Assembly: GCA_026418415.1 (NCBI GenBank) | Contig: JAOABK010000006.1 | Coordinates: 1 to 64,000 of the forward strand | Length of the DNA stretch: 64,000 nucleotides | DNA from: Pseudomonadota bacterium | GTDB lineage: Bacteria > CALINM01 | Direction of reading: 5' to 3' | Shown: positions 19,120 through 28,297 of the stretch, piece by piece | Layout: the number at the start of each line of letters is the position of its first letter | How positions within the stretch are numbered: position 1 is the stretch's first letter | The notes under the pieces: model-generated | What the model saw: the letters and a program-made list of their open reading frames with translations, nothing else | Told to the model about the DNA's origin: nothing | Databases searched by the model: none | Made by a program: the position numbers and the translations under genes

Positions 19120-19899
19120 ATGGTTAAAATTGATGATAGAGCAGTGATATGTAAGGGAGCACAGATCGGTAATGACGTTGAAATTGGTGCTTATGCTTAT
19201 ATAGGGGAAAATGTAATTATCGGGGATAGGTGTAAAATATATCCTCATGCAGTGATTGATGGGTGGACAACAATAGGTAATGATTGTAGTATTTTTCCCT
19301 TTGCTTCAATAGGTATGGCACCTCAAGATGTTAAATATAAAAATGAGAAAACAGAATTGATAATAGGTGATAGAAACACTATAAGAGAATACGTTACAAT
19401 CAACAGAGGGACTGTTTCGGGTAAAGGAAAAACGGTAATCGGTAATGATAATTTTATAATGACCTCGTGCCATGTGGCGCATGATTGTCATCTGGCGAAT
19501 GGTATAGTTATGGCTAATTTGGCAACGCTTGCAGGTCATGTGGAAGTAGAGGATTATGCAGTAATAGGAGGTTTTACTGCGGTGCATCAATTTGTTAGGA
19601 TTGGGACTCTTGCAATGGTTGGTGGTGCATCCGCTGTTGCTCAAGATGTTGCTCCATATACAATAGTTTCGGGAAACAGAGCGAAACTCTATGGGCTAAA
19701 TCTTGTAGGGATAAAGAGGAGAGGAATTGAAGGGGAAAGACTTGAAGCACTAAAAAAAGCTTATAGATTAATTTTCAAAAGTAAATTAACAATTGCAGAA
19801 GCAAAGGAAGCCATAGAAAAACAAGGTTTATTAAAGGATGAGGTTGAAATACTTCTGAACTTCATTTTAAAAAGCTCAAGAGGTGTAATACGTTGGTAA
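19120..19899 (+). CDS. lpxA: UDP-GlcNAc O-acyltransferase LpxA
   Basis: LpxA performs the first step of lipid A synthesis, 3-O-acylation of a UDP-amino sugar. The whole N-terminal 190 residues are hexapeptide repeats. The catalytic base is H121 in HVAHDC. Glycine 169 (MVGGASA) aligns with G173 of the E. coli enzyme, the hydrocarbon-ruler position, which is compatible with a long acyl chain such as C14. ATG 19120 was chosen over GTG 19114, since GAGG at 19111-19114 would serve the ATG. An oxidoreductase gene follows immediately, which matters for which sugar it uses. Confidence 0.95.
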   Translation: MVKIDDRAVICKGAQIGNDVEIGAYAYIGENVIIGDRCKIYPHAVIDGWTTIGNDCSIFPFASIGMAPQDVKYKNEKTELIIGDRNTIREYVTINRGTVSGKGKTVIGNDNFIMTSCHVAHDCHLANGIVMANLATLAGHVEVEDYAVIGGFTAVHQFVRIGTLAMVGGASAVAQDVAPYTIVSGNRAKLYGLNLVGIKRRGIEGERLEALKKAYRLIFKSKLTIAEAKEAIEKQGLLKDEVEILLNFILKSSRGVIRW

Positions 19900-20792
19900 G
19901 GGTTGGGGTGATTGGTGCTGGTTATTTAGGTAAATTTCATATACAAAAACTTACAAATATCCCTAATTGTAAATTAACAGCAATTTGTGAAGTAAGTGAG
20001 GATATATTAAGTACATATAAAGATCATGGTATTTTTTTAACAACCAATTATAGAGAATTATTGGGTTTGGTTGATGCTGTCTCTATTGTAGTTCCTACGA
20101 CTTATCATTATGAAATAGCTGAGTTTTTTTTGCGAAATGGGGTTCATATTTTTCTTGAAAAACCAGCAACTTCAACATCTCTTGAATGTGAAAAACTGTT
20201 AAACATTCAACCACAGAATTTAATTGTACAAGTTGGGCATATTGAAAGATTTAATCCAGTGTTTAATTGGATTAAAGGAAGAGCAAATAAACCAATTATG
20301 ATGAACTTCATTAGGAAATCTCCTTTTACCAATAGAGGAACTGATGTGGACATTGTATTTGATTTAATGATACATGACATTGATTTATCGCTTAGTTTTT
20401 TTCCTGAACCTGTAAAAATTGAAAATATTATTTCCGTTGGAGCAAAGATTGTTACAAATAAAAATGATTATATGTTTGCTACAATTAATATTGATGATGT
20501 TATTATAAATTATGAATGCTCAAGGGTTTCATCAGAAAAGGAAAGGAAAATTACTATAATAGAAAAAGGTCGGGTGTTTGAGGGTGATTTAATAAATTTT
20601 TCAGTATTCCAAAGGGAATTTAATAAAGAAGAATTAATTCGGATTGATAATAAAGTAGATGCTTTAAATGATGAATTAAAGGTTTTTATAAATTGTATAA
20701 TTGAAAGAAAAAATCCCCCCGTAACTTTAAAAGATGGATTGCGGGCATTAAAATGTGCCGAAAACATCCTTAAAACAGCTGAAAGGCAATAG
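19893..20792 (+). CDS. Gfo/Idh/MocA-family oxidoreductase in the lipid A cluster (GnnA-like by position)
   Basis: The N-terminal NAD-binding motif is VGVIGAGYLGKFH. The EKP motif is at residues 89-91, and MIHDIDLSLSF carries the conserved His/Asp of the C-terminal domain. The start is TTG with AGAGGTG 7 nt upstream, and the gene overlaps lpxA. Its place between lpxA and lpxB resembles gnnA, whose product oxidises UDP-GlcNAc at C3 towards the 2,3-diamino sugar. The partner transaminase gene gnnB is absent here, so the assignment is inference; similar oxidoreductases of unknown role also occur in lpx clusters. Confidence 0.75.
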   Translation: MVRVGVIGAGYLGKFHIQKLTNIPNCKLTAICEVSEDILSTYKDHGIFLTTNYRELLGLVDAVSIVVPTTYHYEIAEFFLRNGVHIFLEKPATSTSLECEKLLNIQPQNLIVQVGHIERFNPVFNWIKGRANKPIMMNFIRKSPFTNRGTDVDIVFDLMIHDIDLSLSFFPEPVKIENIISVGAKIVTNKNDYMFATINIDDVIINYECSRVSSEKERKITIIEKGRVFEGDLINFSVFQREFNKEELIRIDNKVDALNDELKVFINCIIERKNPPVTLKDGLRALKCAENILKTAERQ

Positions 20793-20796
20793 ATAA

Positions 20797-21930
20797 ATGA
20801 AAAAAATTTTTGTTGTTTCTGCTGAACCATCAGCTGAAATGTATGCAAGTTTCATTATTAAAGAACTTAAAAAAACAACAGATATAGAAGTTACAGGAAT
20901 AGGAGATGCTAAACTTGAGGAAATTGGTGTAACACTTATTGGAAGAGCAAGGGAAATTGCTGTCGTTGGCGCGATCGAGGTATTAAATCATTTTTTTAAG
21001 ATTAAGCAAGTATTGAAAAAATCAATAAAATGGATTAAAGATAACTCACCAGAGATGGTATTACTATTTGATTTTCCCGATTTTAATTTTTTATTAATTA
21101 AAAGGATTAGAAAATTTTACAAAGGGAAGATTGTTTACATAATTAGCCCTCAAATATGGGCATGGAGGAAAAAAAGGAAGTATTTCATTAAAAAAAATGT
21201 GGATAAAATGATTGTAATTTTGCCATTTGAAAAGGATATTTACAAAGAAATCGGCTATGAAGTAGATTATTTGGGGCATCCACTTGTTGACGTTGTTAGA
21301 GTAGATAAATCCCCTCAAGATTTTAAATCAGAAATAGGGATTAAATCTGATAAAAAGCTTATTACTATCTTCCCCGGTAGTAGGATAAAAGAAATTAAAA
21401 ATCATATGAGCGTCTTAAACGAATCAATTAATTATTTAAAAAAGAAGTATGCCGACATAGAGTTTTTATTCGTTCTTGCAAATGAACATTTTATTGATTA
21501 TGTAAATAGTTCTCTTACAAATAAATCTAGGGTTCATGTTATAGCAGGTCAAAATTATAATGCAATCAATGCTTCTTATCTAATAATTGCTAAATCTGGA
21601 ACAGTGACATTAGAAACAGCAATACTTGAAAAACCAGCGGTAGTTTTTTATAAGGTAAGTAAGTTAAGCTACCTCTTTGCCAAACTGTTGGTTGATGTAA
21701 AATTTATATCCCTTCCAAATATTTTAATGAATGAGTGTGTTTATCCTGAATTTATTCAGAATGATTTTAATGTTGGTAATATTACATCATCAGTGGAAAG
21801 ATTAATCGAAGATACAGATTTTTATATTTCTACTATTGAAAGACTTCAAAAGATAAAAAGTGTTCTTGGTGAACAGGGGTTTTTCTTAAGAGCTGCAAAA
21901 AAAATAGAGGAATGGCTTAATGAAAGGTGA
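20797..21930 (+). CDS. lpxB: lipid A disaccharide synthase
   Basis: LpxB (GT19) joins UDP-diacylglucosamine to lipid X to make the lipid A disaccharide. Family landmarks are FVVSAEPSAEMYAS at the N-terminus, YIISPQIWAWRKKR, LGHPLVD, the nucleotide-binding IFPGSRIKEI and AKSGTVTLETA. At 377 aa it is full length. The enzyme that makes lipid X (LpxH or LpxI) is not encoded in this window. It overlaps msbA by 11 bases. Confidence 0.96.
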   Translation: MKKIFVVSAEPSAEMYASFIIKELKKTTDIEVTGIGDAKLEEIGVTLIGRAREIAVVGAIEVLNHFFKIKQVLKKSIKWIKDNSPEMVLLFDFPDFNFLLIKRIRKFYKGKIVYIISPQIWAWRKKRKYFIKKNVDKMIVILPFEKDIYKEIGYEVDYLGHPLVDVVRVDKSPQDFKSEIGIKSDKKLITIFPGSRIKEIKNHMSVLNESINYLKKKYADIEFLFVLANEHFIDYVNSSLTNKSRVHVIAGQNYNAINASYLIIAKSGTVTLETAILEKPAVVFYKVSKLSYLFAKLLVDVKFISLPNILMNECVYPEFIQNDFNVGNITSSVERLIEDTDFYISTIERLQKIKSVLGEQGFFLRAAKKIEEWLNER

Positions 21931-23674
21931 ATCAATAGAGATATATAAAAAGGTATTGCATTTTGTAAGACCCTATTGGAAATTATTACTAATTTCAATG
22001 CTATTTATGTTGGGAGTAGCAGGTTGTACATCTCTTTTAGCCTACTTAGTTAAACCTGCACTAAACGGTATTTTTTTCCAGAAAAATGCAGAGTTATTAA
22101 ATCTCCTTCCCCTTGCGATTCTTTTTACTTATGTTTTTAGAGGAATTTTTAATTTTTCTCAGGATTATTTAATGAATTATGTTGGTCAGAAGGTTATAAT
22201 GGATATAAGACAAAAGCTCTTTGAGCATATTCAAAAACTTCCACTTTCACATTTTTTAACACTTCCAGTAGGTGATCTTGTATCAAGGGCTACAAACGAT
22301 GTTTTTATATTACAATCTTCTGTATCAAGATCTATTACAAGCTTGATAAAAGACTTTTTTACTGCTTTAGGTTTAATAGGAGTTGTGTTTTACAACGACT
22401 ATAAGCTGGCAATCATAGCATTTATAGGTATACCTTTTATATTTGTACCCATATTGAGGTTTGGACTAAAGGCAAAAAAATATAGTTATCGTGGTCAAGG
22501 AATAATGGGAAATATGCTCTCCTTTTTAAAGGAATATTTTTCAAGTATGAGAATAGTAAAAATCTTCAGTCTTGAAAATATGGGAAAAAAGAGATTTTTT
22601 GAAGAAAATCAAAGATATTTCAAAAATTATATGAAACAAATTAAGGTGAGAGCAATATCTGCTCCTGTCATAGATTTACTTGCAGCAGTAGCAATATCTT
22701 TCATAATCTGGTATGGTGGGAAACAGGTAATTTCAGGTAATAAAACTCCTGGAGATTTCTTTTCTTTTATTACAGCACTTGTTTTGATGTATGAACCGAT
22801 AAAAAAGATAAACGCATCATTAAACTCTATACAAGAAGGAATTGGTGCCTCAAAAAGAATATTTGAGATTTTAAGCCTACCAGTAGAAGAGCCAAAAGAG
22901 GGACAACTAATAGAAATGAAGGGGCTATTTAATGAAATTACCTTTAAAAATGTTTCCTTTAAATATAATACAAAATATGTTTTAAAGGATATAAGTTTTA
23001 CTGTTAAAAAGGGAGAGAAGGTAGGAATAGTTGGACATAGTGGAGAGGGTAAAAGCACTTTATTAAACCTTATTCCAAGATTCTATGAAATAAATGAAGG
23101 TTCAATAATGATTGATGGAATTGATATAAGAAATTTTACCTTAGAGTCGTTAAGATCTCATATTGCTATGGTAACTCAAGAAGTAATACTTTTTAATTCA
23201 ACTATAAAAGAAAACATAAGATATGGAAAACAAAATGCAACTGAAAATGAAATAATAGAAGCAGCAAGACATGCCTATGCACACGATTTTATTATGAAAA
23301 CACCAGAAGGATATGAAACTAATGTTGGAGAAATGGGAGAACTGCTTTCTGGTGGGGAAAGGCAGAGAATTGCTATAGCGAGAGCATTTATAAAAGATGC
23401 TCCTATTTTATTACTTGATGAGGCAACATCTGCACTGGACTCTAAATCGGAAAGGGAAGTTCAAAATGCTCTAAATGAACTGATGGAAGGAAGAACCTGT
23501 TTTATTGTTGCCCATCGTTTATCAACATTATCAAATGTAGATAAATTAATAGTTCTTAAGAGGGGTAAAATAGTCGAGATGGGTTCACCAAAAGAACTAT
23601 ACGAAAAAAAGGGAGAATATTTCAAACTATGTAAACTTCAACATCAAGGAGTAAATTTTGAAGTTTCTGAGTAA
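21920..23674 (+). CDS. msbA: lipid A export ATP-binding/permease MsbA
   Basis: MsbA flips the lipid A-core across the inner membrane. Six membrane helices occupy about residues 15-310, followed by an ABC domain with Walker A GHSGEGKST, signature LLSGGERQRIAIARA and Walker B ILLLDEATSALDSKSE. The half-transporter size of 584 aa matches MsbA. Its place between lpxB and waaA supports the MsbA call over other exporters of this class. Confidence 0.92.
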   Translation: MKGESIEIYKKVLHFVRPYWKLLLISMLFMLGVAGCTSLLAYLVKPALNGIFFQKNAELLNLLPLAILFTYVFRGIFNFSQDYLMNYVGQKVIMDIRQKLFEHIQKLPLSHFLTLPVGDLVSRATNDVFILQSSVSRSITSLIKDFFTALGLIGVVFYNDYKLAIIAFIGIPFIFVPILRFGLKAKKYSYRGQGIMGNMLSFLKEYFSSMRIVKIFSLENMGKKRFFEENQRYFKNYMKQIKVRAISAPVIDLLAAVAISFIIWYGGKQVISGNKTPGDFFSFITALVLMYEPIKKINASLNSIQEGIGASKRIFEILSLPVEEPKEGQLIEMKGLFNEITFKNVSFKYNTKYVLKDISFTVKKGEKVGIVGHSGEGKSTLLNLIPRFYEINEGSIMIDGIDIRNFTLESLRSHIAMVTQEVILFNSTIKENIRYGKQNATENEIIEAARHAYAHDFIMKTPEGYETNVGEMGELLSGGERQRIAIARAFIKDAPILLLDEATSALDSKSEREVQNALNELMEGRTCFIVAHRLSTLSNVDKLIVLKRGKIVEMGSPKELYEKKGEYFKLCKLQHQGVNFEVSE

Positions 23675-24329
23675 GGAAAAAAAAAGGGCTTTAATTATTA
23701 GGTTTTTGCCAAATATTCTAAGTAAATTTCAAAAACTTTTATTTAAAACCATATCCTGGAAAACTGAAGGGTTAGAAGAGGGCAATAAAATCGAGACACC
23801 TGTAATAATTGCATTTTTTCATGGTAGAATGATGATGTTACCCTTTTTCTATAAACTCTTAAGACCGAATAGAAAGATAAAAATGATAGTCAGCAGTCAT
23901 TTTGATGGAGACTTAGTAGGCAAAATAGTCTCTTATCATGGAATTGGTACCCTGAAAGGTTCAAGTACAAGGGGTGGAGTAAAACTTCTAAAAGAAATAA
24001 TAGGACTAAAAGATTTTGACATAGGTATTACCCCTGATGGACCTAAAGGACCAGCAGAAAAAGTAAAAGATGGGGTTATATTTATAAGTAAGTTAACAGG
24101 CTTTCCCATTCTTCCTGTTACATATAGTGTTAAAAAAAAGAAGATCTTAAATACCTGGGACAGTTTTATTGTGCCAAAACCTTTCACAAAAGGGTTATTT
24201 ATTTGTGGTGAACCAATTTATGTTCCAAAAGATATTAGTGATGAAAAATTTAAATATATGTCTCAAATGCTTGAAGATAGGTTAAAGGGATTAAATACTT
24301 TGGCAGATGAATTGGTAAAAAAAATATGA
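23658..24329 (+). CDS. DUF374 lysophospholipid acyltransferase-family protein
   Basis: The protein shows the DUF374 pattern: AFFHGRMMMLPF near residue 55, with the acyltransferase-type histidine; SSHFDGDLVGKIV; and TPDGPKGPAEKVKDG. It is a relative of lipid A late acyltransferases, but the family's reaction is not well established. A TTG start is supported by AAGGAG at 23646-23651, and the gene overlaps msbA. The neighbourhood (msbA before, waaA after) makes a lipid A acyl-transfer role plausible. Confidence 0.85.
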   Translation: MKFLSKEKKRALIIRFLPNILSKFQKLLFKTISWKTEGLEEGNKIETPVIIAFFHGRMMMLPFFYKLLRPNRKIKMIVSSHFDGDLVGKIVSYHGIGTLKGSSTRGGVKLLKEIIGLKDFDIGITPDGPKGPAEKVKDGVIFISKLTGFPILPVTYSVKKKKILNTWDSFIVPKPFTKGLFICGEPIYVPKDISDEKFKYMSQMLEDRLKGLNTLADELVKKI

Positions 24330-25591
24330 TCATAATTTTTTTATATAATTTTCTTTTGTTATTTTTATGTCCCTTGGTTGTTATTTACTTCTTATTTCAA
24401 TCTATATTTATTAACAAAAGACGCGGAGGATTGCTTAGAAAATTAGGCTTTTATTCAAAAAATGATCAGTTTGAAAATACCATAGTTATTCATTGTGTAT
24501 CGGTTGGTGAAATTTTATCTGCTATCCCTTTTATAAACAAAATTTCACAAATGTTTAAAAAAAATATTATTTTAACAACCACTACGCAAACAGGTTGGAA
24601 GATCGCTAATGAAAAATTGAAAAACACTGTAAAGAAAATAGAATTTTTCCCTTTTGATTTTCCCTTTGCTGTTTTAAGTTTTATTAATATATATTCGCCT
24701 AGGTGCATTATAATTACAGAAACTGAGTTATGGCCAAATGTAATTTTTTTTTCTAAATTAAAAAAAATACCACTTTTTGTAATTAATGGAAGGATATCTG
24801 ACAGATCATTTCCAAGATATAAAAAATTAAGGTGGTTTTTTAGAAAATTTCTTGATTATCCATTCTTTTTAATGCAAGGAGAATTAGACAAAGAGAGAAT
24901 TATTGAGATAGGCGCTATTCAAGAGAAAGTCATAGTTACTGGTAATATTAAATATGATTTTATGCTTGAAGATCAAAAGTTTAAAAGGGAAGATTTTGGA
25001 TTGTCTAACAACGATTTGGTAGTTATAGCAGGAAGCACTCATAATGGTGAAGAAGAGATCATATTACAGACTTTTAAAGAGCTTAAAAATAATTTCAAAA
25101 ACCTGAAATTGATTATAGCTCCTCGTCATCCAGAAAGATTTGGAATAGTAGAGAATCTGATGAAAGAGAAAGGCTTTAAATATACATTAAGAATTGAAAA
25201 TAAATTTACAGAAGAGGTTATGTTATTAAATACTATTGGTGAACTTAAAATTTTCTATTCTTTATGCGATATCGCTTTTGTTGGTGGTAGTCTTGTGAAT
25301 ATTGGTGGTCATAATATAATTGAGCCAGCTGTATTTGAAAAACCTGTAATTTTTGGACCCTATATGCATAATTTTAGAGACATTTCTGAATCTTTCCTTA
25401 AAAATGGTGGAGCCCTTCAAGTTAATGAGGAAACAATTTCAAAAAAATTATTAGAACTTTTATCAAATTCTGAATTAAGAAAGGCTATGGGAAAAAAGGC
25501 GAAGGAAATAGTTTTAAAAAATTCTGGAAGTTTAGAAAAAACTTTGAACTTTATTTTGGATAAGTTAGATGTTAGAGAGAATAATCAATAA
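24326..25591 (+). CDS. waaA: 3-deoxy-D-manno-octulosonic acid (Kdo) transferase
   Basis: WaaA/KdtA (GT30) attaches Kdo from CMP-Kdo to the lipid A precursor at the inner membrane. One N-terminal membrane helix is followed by HCVSVGEILSAIPFI, TETELWPNVI, the nucleotide-binding segment IAGSTHNGEEEIIL and FVGGSLVNIGGHN. The 421-aa length is normal. Whether one or two Kdo residues are added cannot be read from sequence. The ATG overlaps the stop before it. Confidence 0.95.
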   Translation: MIIIFLYNFLLLFLCPLVVIYFLFQSIFINKRRGGLLRKLGFYSKNDQFENTIVIHCVSVGEILSAIPFINKISQMFKKNIILTTTTQTGWKIANEKLKNTVKKIEFFPFDFPFAVLSFINIYSPRCIIITETELWPNVIFFSKLKKIPLFVINGRISDRSFPRYKKLRWFFRKFLDYPFFLMQGELDKERIIEIGAIQEKVIVTGNIKYDFMLEDQKFKREDFGLSNNDLVVIAGSTHNGEEEIILQTFKELKNNFKNLKLIIAPRHPERFGIVENLMKEKGFKYTLRIENKFTEEVMLLNTIGELKIFYSLCDIAFVGGSLVNIGGHNIIEPAVFEKPVIFGPYMHNFRDISESFLKNGGALQVNEETISKKLLELLSNSELRKAMGKKAKEIVLKNSGSLEKTLNFILDKLDVRENNQ

Positions 25592-26582
25592 AATTTGGTA
25601 TAAGAAAGAATACTTTTTCTTATCTATAATTTTATTGCCTCTATCTTTGATTTATTACATTTTTTGGAAAATTGCCGATCTTTATTATAACTTTTTACAT
25701 AAGCCGAAAAAGCTTAACTGTCCAGTAATCAGTGTAGGTAATATATCTCTTGGAGGGACTGGTAAGACCCCTTTTATAATTTTTTTAATTCAATATTTTT
25801 TAAATAAAGGAATTAAGGATTTAACCATACTTACAAGAGGATACAAAGGGAAGAAGTTAGGTGTTATAGAAGATAAAGAGGGCGAGCCAGATGAGGCAAG
25901 ATTGTTAAAAAAATTATTTCCAGAAATAGTTGTTTTAGCTAATCCTAAAAGGCATGAAGCTTTTTTGAATTATTATTCTAATAAGAAGTTACCTCAAATT
26001 GTAATTTTAGATGATGGTTTTCAGCATAGAAGGTTGTTTAGAGATTTAGATATTTTAATGATTGACGGTTATTTAAATTTTGGTAATGGATATTTATTTC
26101 CCGCTGGTCCTCTTAGGGAACCTAGAAAATCTATGAAAAGAGCAGACATAATAATAATTAAAAGACTTGATGGAGAAGATAAATTAATTTTTGAAAAACC
26201 GATGTTTTACTTTAATATTCAGGACGTAATAATTAAAAATAAAGAAGATATAAAAATATCAAAGGAGCTACTAAAAAACAAAAAAATTACAGCCTTTTGT
26301 GGAATTGCAAATCCAGAAGGTTTCAAGAAGACAATTATAATGACTGAATTATCTATTGAAAATTTTTTTGCCTTTCCAGACCATTACAATTATACTAAAA
26401 AAGATATTGATACCCTTTTGGGTACTGACTGTGATGCATATATAACAACACAGAAGGACTGGGTCAAAGTTTCATATCTTTGGCCTGAAAAAAAAGAACT
26501 TTATGTTTTAATTCCAGAATTTACTATTAATGATAGAGATGGTTTTGAAAGGATTTTAAATGAAAAAATATGTTTTTCTTGA
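25569..26582 (+). CDS. lpxK: tetraacyldisaccharide 4'-kinase
   Basis: LpxK phosphorylates the 4' position of the tetraacyl disaccharide to make lipid IVA. It has an N-terminal membrane-anchor helix and the modified P-loop GGTGKT at residues 62-67. The family segments ILTRGYKGK, DDGFQHRRL and FPAGPLREP are all present. Full length at 337 aa. It overlaps waaA by 23 bases and gmhB by 23 bases. Confidence 0.96.
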   Translation: MLERIINKIWYKKEYFFLSIILLPLSLIYYIFWKIADLYYNFLHKPKKLNCPVISVGNISLGGTGKTPFIIFLIQYFLNKGIKDLTILTRGYKGKKLGVIEDKEGEPDEARLLKKLFPEIVVLANPKRHEAFLNYYSNKKLPQIVILDDGFQHRRLFRDLDILMIDGYLNFGNGYLFPAGPLREPRKSMKRADIIIIKRLDGEDKLIFEKPMFYFNIQDVIIKNKEDIKISKELLKNKKITAFCGIANPEGFKKTIIMTELSIENFFAFPDHYNYTKKDIDTLLGTDCDAYITTQKDWVKVSYLWPEKKELYVLIPEFTINDRDGFERILNEKICFS

Positions 26583-27117
26583 TAGAGATGGAACTGTTTG
26601 TGTAGAAAAAGAGTATTTAGATGATTATAAAAAGATGGAATTTATTGATGGTGTAGAGAAAGCATTGAAAATGATAAAACAGAAAGGATATTTAGTGATT
26701 ATAATTACAAACCAGTCTGGGGTTGCAAGAGGTAAATTTTCTATAGAGGAAGCAGAAAATCAAAAAAGATACTTTATCGATTATTTTCTAAAAAAGGGAA
26801 TTAAAATAGATGGATATTATTATTGTCCCCATCATCCAGAGGGAATTATAAAGGAGTTTGCAATAGATTGTGATTGTAGAAAACCTAAAGCTGGGCTCAT
26901 TTACAAAGCAATATCTGATAATAATATTGACTTATCTAATTCATATGTTGTGGGAGATAAGAAAATAGATATAGAGTTGGCGTTAAATATAGGCGCCAAA
27001 CCAGTTTTAGTGCGAACTGGTTATGGCATTGAGGAGGAAAAAAAAGTTTTAGTGAAAGACAAAATCCAAATTTTTGATAATCTATACAAATTTGCTTTAA
27101 GCCTAAAGGAGGTGTAA
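26560..27117 (+). CDS. gmhB: D-glycero-D-manno-heptose-1,7-bisphosphate 7-phosphatase
   Basis: GmhB is a HAD phosphatase needed for the ADP-heptose of the LPS inner core. The nucleophile motif is FLDRDGTV at residues 5-12, the Thr motif TNQSG follows, and the zinc loop CPHHPEG...CDCRKPK is characteristic of this subfamily. It could also be the related histidinol phosphatase, but the zinc loop and the waaF gene two genes later favour GmhB. Length 185 aa is normal. Confidence 0.93.
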   Translation: MKKYVFLDRDGTVCVEKEYLDDYKKMEFIDGVEKALKMIKQKGYLVIIITNQSGVARGKFSIEEAENQKRYFIDYFLKKGIKIDGYYYCPHHPEGIIKEFAIDCDCRKPKAGLIYKAISDNNIDLSNSYVVGDKKIDIELALNIGAKPVLVRTGYGIEEEKKVLVKDKIQIFDNLYKFALSLKEV

Positions 27118-27123
27118 ATATCT

Positions 27124-27297
27124 ATGAGTTTATCAAAGGAATTATTAGAAATTTTAGCCTGTCCAAAGTGCAAACAGGAAATAAAGATATCAGATGATGA
27201 AAAATGGTTAATTTGTAACTTTTGTAAACTTAAGTATCCAATTAGAGAAGACATTCCAGTAATGCTTGTGGAAGAGGCTGAAAAATTAGATGAGTAA
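27124..27297 (+). CDS. Trm112-like zinc-ribbon protein
   Basis: A 57-residue protein with two cysteine pairs, ACPKC and CNFC, and the Trm112/YcaR pattern LSKELLEILACPKC...YPIREDIPVML. Small Trm112-like proteins are commonly found beside lpxK, and in eukaryotes and archaea Trm112 activates methyltransferases. The bacterial role is unsettled. An AAGGAGGT sequence at the end of gmhB serves its start, and its last codons overlap waaF. Confidence 0.9.
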   Translation: MSLSKELLEILACPKCKQEIKISDDEKWLICNFCKLKYPIREDIPVMLVEEAEKLDE

Positions 27298-28297
27298 TAG
27301 AATTTTTATAAGATGTCCCAACTGGTTGGGTGACATTATAATGTCAATTCCAGCAATAAGTGCTATAAAAAAAATTTTTCCAGATCATAAACTTTATTGT
27401 TATGCTAGAAAAGAATATGTCTCAATTCTAAAAAGAGTTGAAAATGTTACTGAAATTATTGGCTTTGAAAAAAAAACTGTTCTATCAGAAATTTATAATA
27501 ATGTTAATAATATTAAAAAATACAACTTTGAAAAAGCGATAGTCTTTCCAAATTCTTGGACATCAGCATTAATACCCTTTTTAGCACAAATTCCTGAAAG
27601 ATATGGTTATAATGTGAGAGGTAGAGGAATTTTATTTACTAACTCTATTGAGTTGCCCCACCATATACATGAACTTCACCATGTTTATTATTATCTTGGA
27701 TTGGTTAGGGGAATAAAGAATATGGATTTTAATGATATGCCAAAACTAAATGTATCTGATGAGGAGGTTTATGAATTTAAAAAGGGATTTAGCCTTTTAG
27801 ATAAGAAAACATGTTGCTTTGTTCCAGGTGCTGCTTATGGACCAGCTAAATGTTGGTTTAAAGAGAGGTATATGGAATTAGGCAAAAAATTAGTCCAAAG
27901 GGGGTATACAATTATTCTTGTTGGAGGTAAAGATGATGAAGTAATTTGTGAGGACATAAAAATAGGGATACAGGATTGCGTAATTAGTTTAGCAGGAAAA
28001 ACTAAAATTGATGAGCTACCGGTTGTTTTAAAAAGCTGTAATTTCACAATCTCAAATGATTCAGGGCCAATGCATGTCTCAGCAGCAGTAGGTACTCCAG
28101 TAATTGGTATCTTTGGGTCTACCAATCCAAAAACTACATACCCCTTTGGTTATAGAGATCTTGTCATACATAAAGAGTTAGAGTGCTCCTATTGTTTAGA
28201 TAGAGAATGTAAATTGAAAGTAAATAGGATGAAGTGTATGGAACTGATTACTGTTACAGACGTAATAAATAAATTAGAAGAAAAAGGGCTAATATAG
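27290..28297 (+). CDS. waaF: ADP-heptose:LPS heptosyltransferase II
   Basis: This GT9 enzyme adds the second heptose to the LPS inner core. The N-terminal signature is RCPNWLGDIIMSIPA. FVPGAAYGPAKCW and SNDSGPMHVSAAVGTPVIGIFGSTNP form the ADP-heptose site. The cysteine-rich tail (CSYCLDRECK...CME) is typical of WaaF rather than WaaC. No heptosyltransferase I is present in the window. Confidence 0.92.
   Translation: MSNRIFIRCPNWLGDIIMSIPAISAIKKIFPDHKLYCYARKEYVSILKRVENVTEIIGFEKKTVLSEIYNNVNNIKKYNFEKAIVFPNSWTSALIPFLAQIPERYGYNVRGRGILFTNSIELPHHIHELHHVYYYLGLVRGIKNMDFNDMPKLNVSDEEVYEFKKGFSLLDKKTCCFVPGAAYGPAKCWFKERYMELGKKLVQRGYTIILVGGKDDEVICEDIKIGIQDCVISLAGKTKIDELPVVLKSCNFTISNDSGPMHVSAAVGTPVIGIFGSTNPKTTYPFGYRDLVIHKELECSYCLDRECKLKVNRMKCMELITVTDVINKLEEKGLI

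Noticed and set aside
19306..19644. 112-codon open frame on the minus strand within lpxA
   Set aside because: It is the complement of LpxA's repeats and shows no protein-like pattern or start signal.
22627..23058. 143-codon open frame on the minus strand within msbA
   Set aside because: It overlaps the ABC domain coding sequence and has no independent support.
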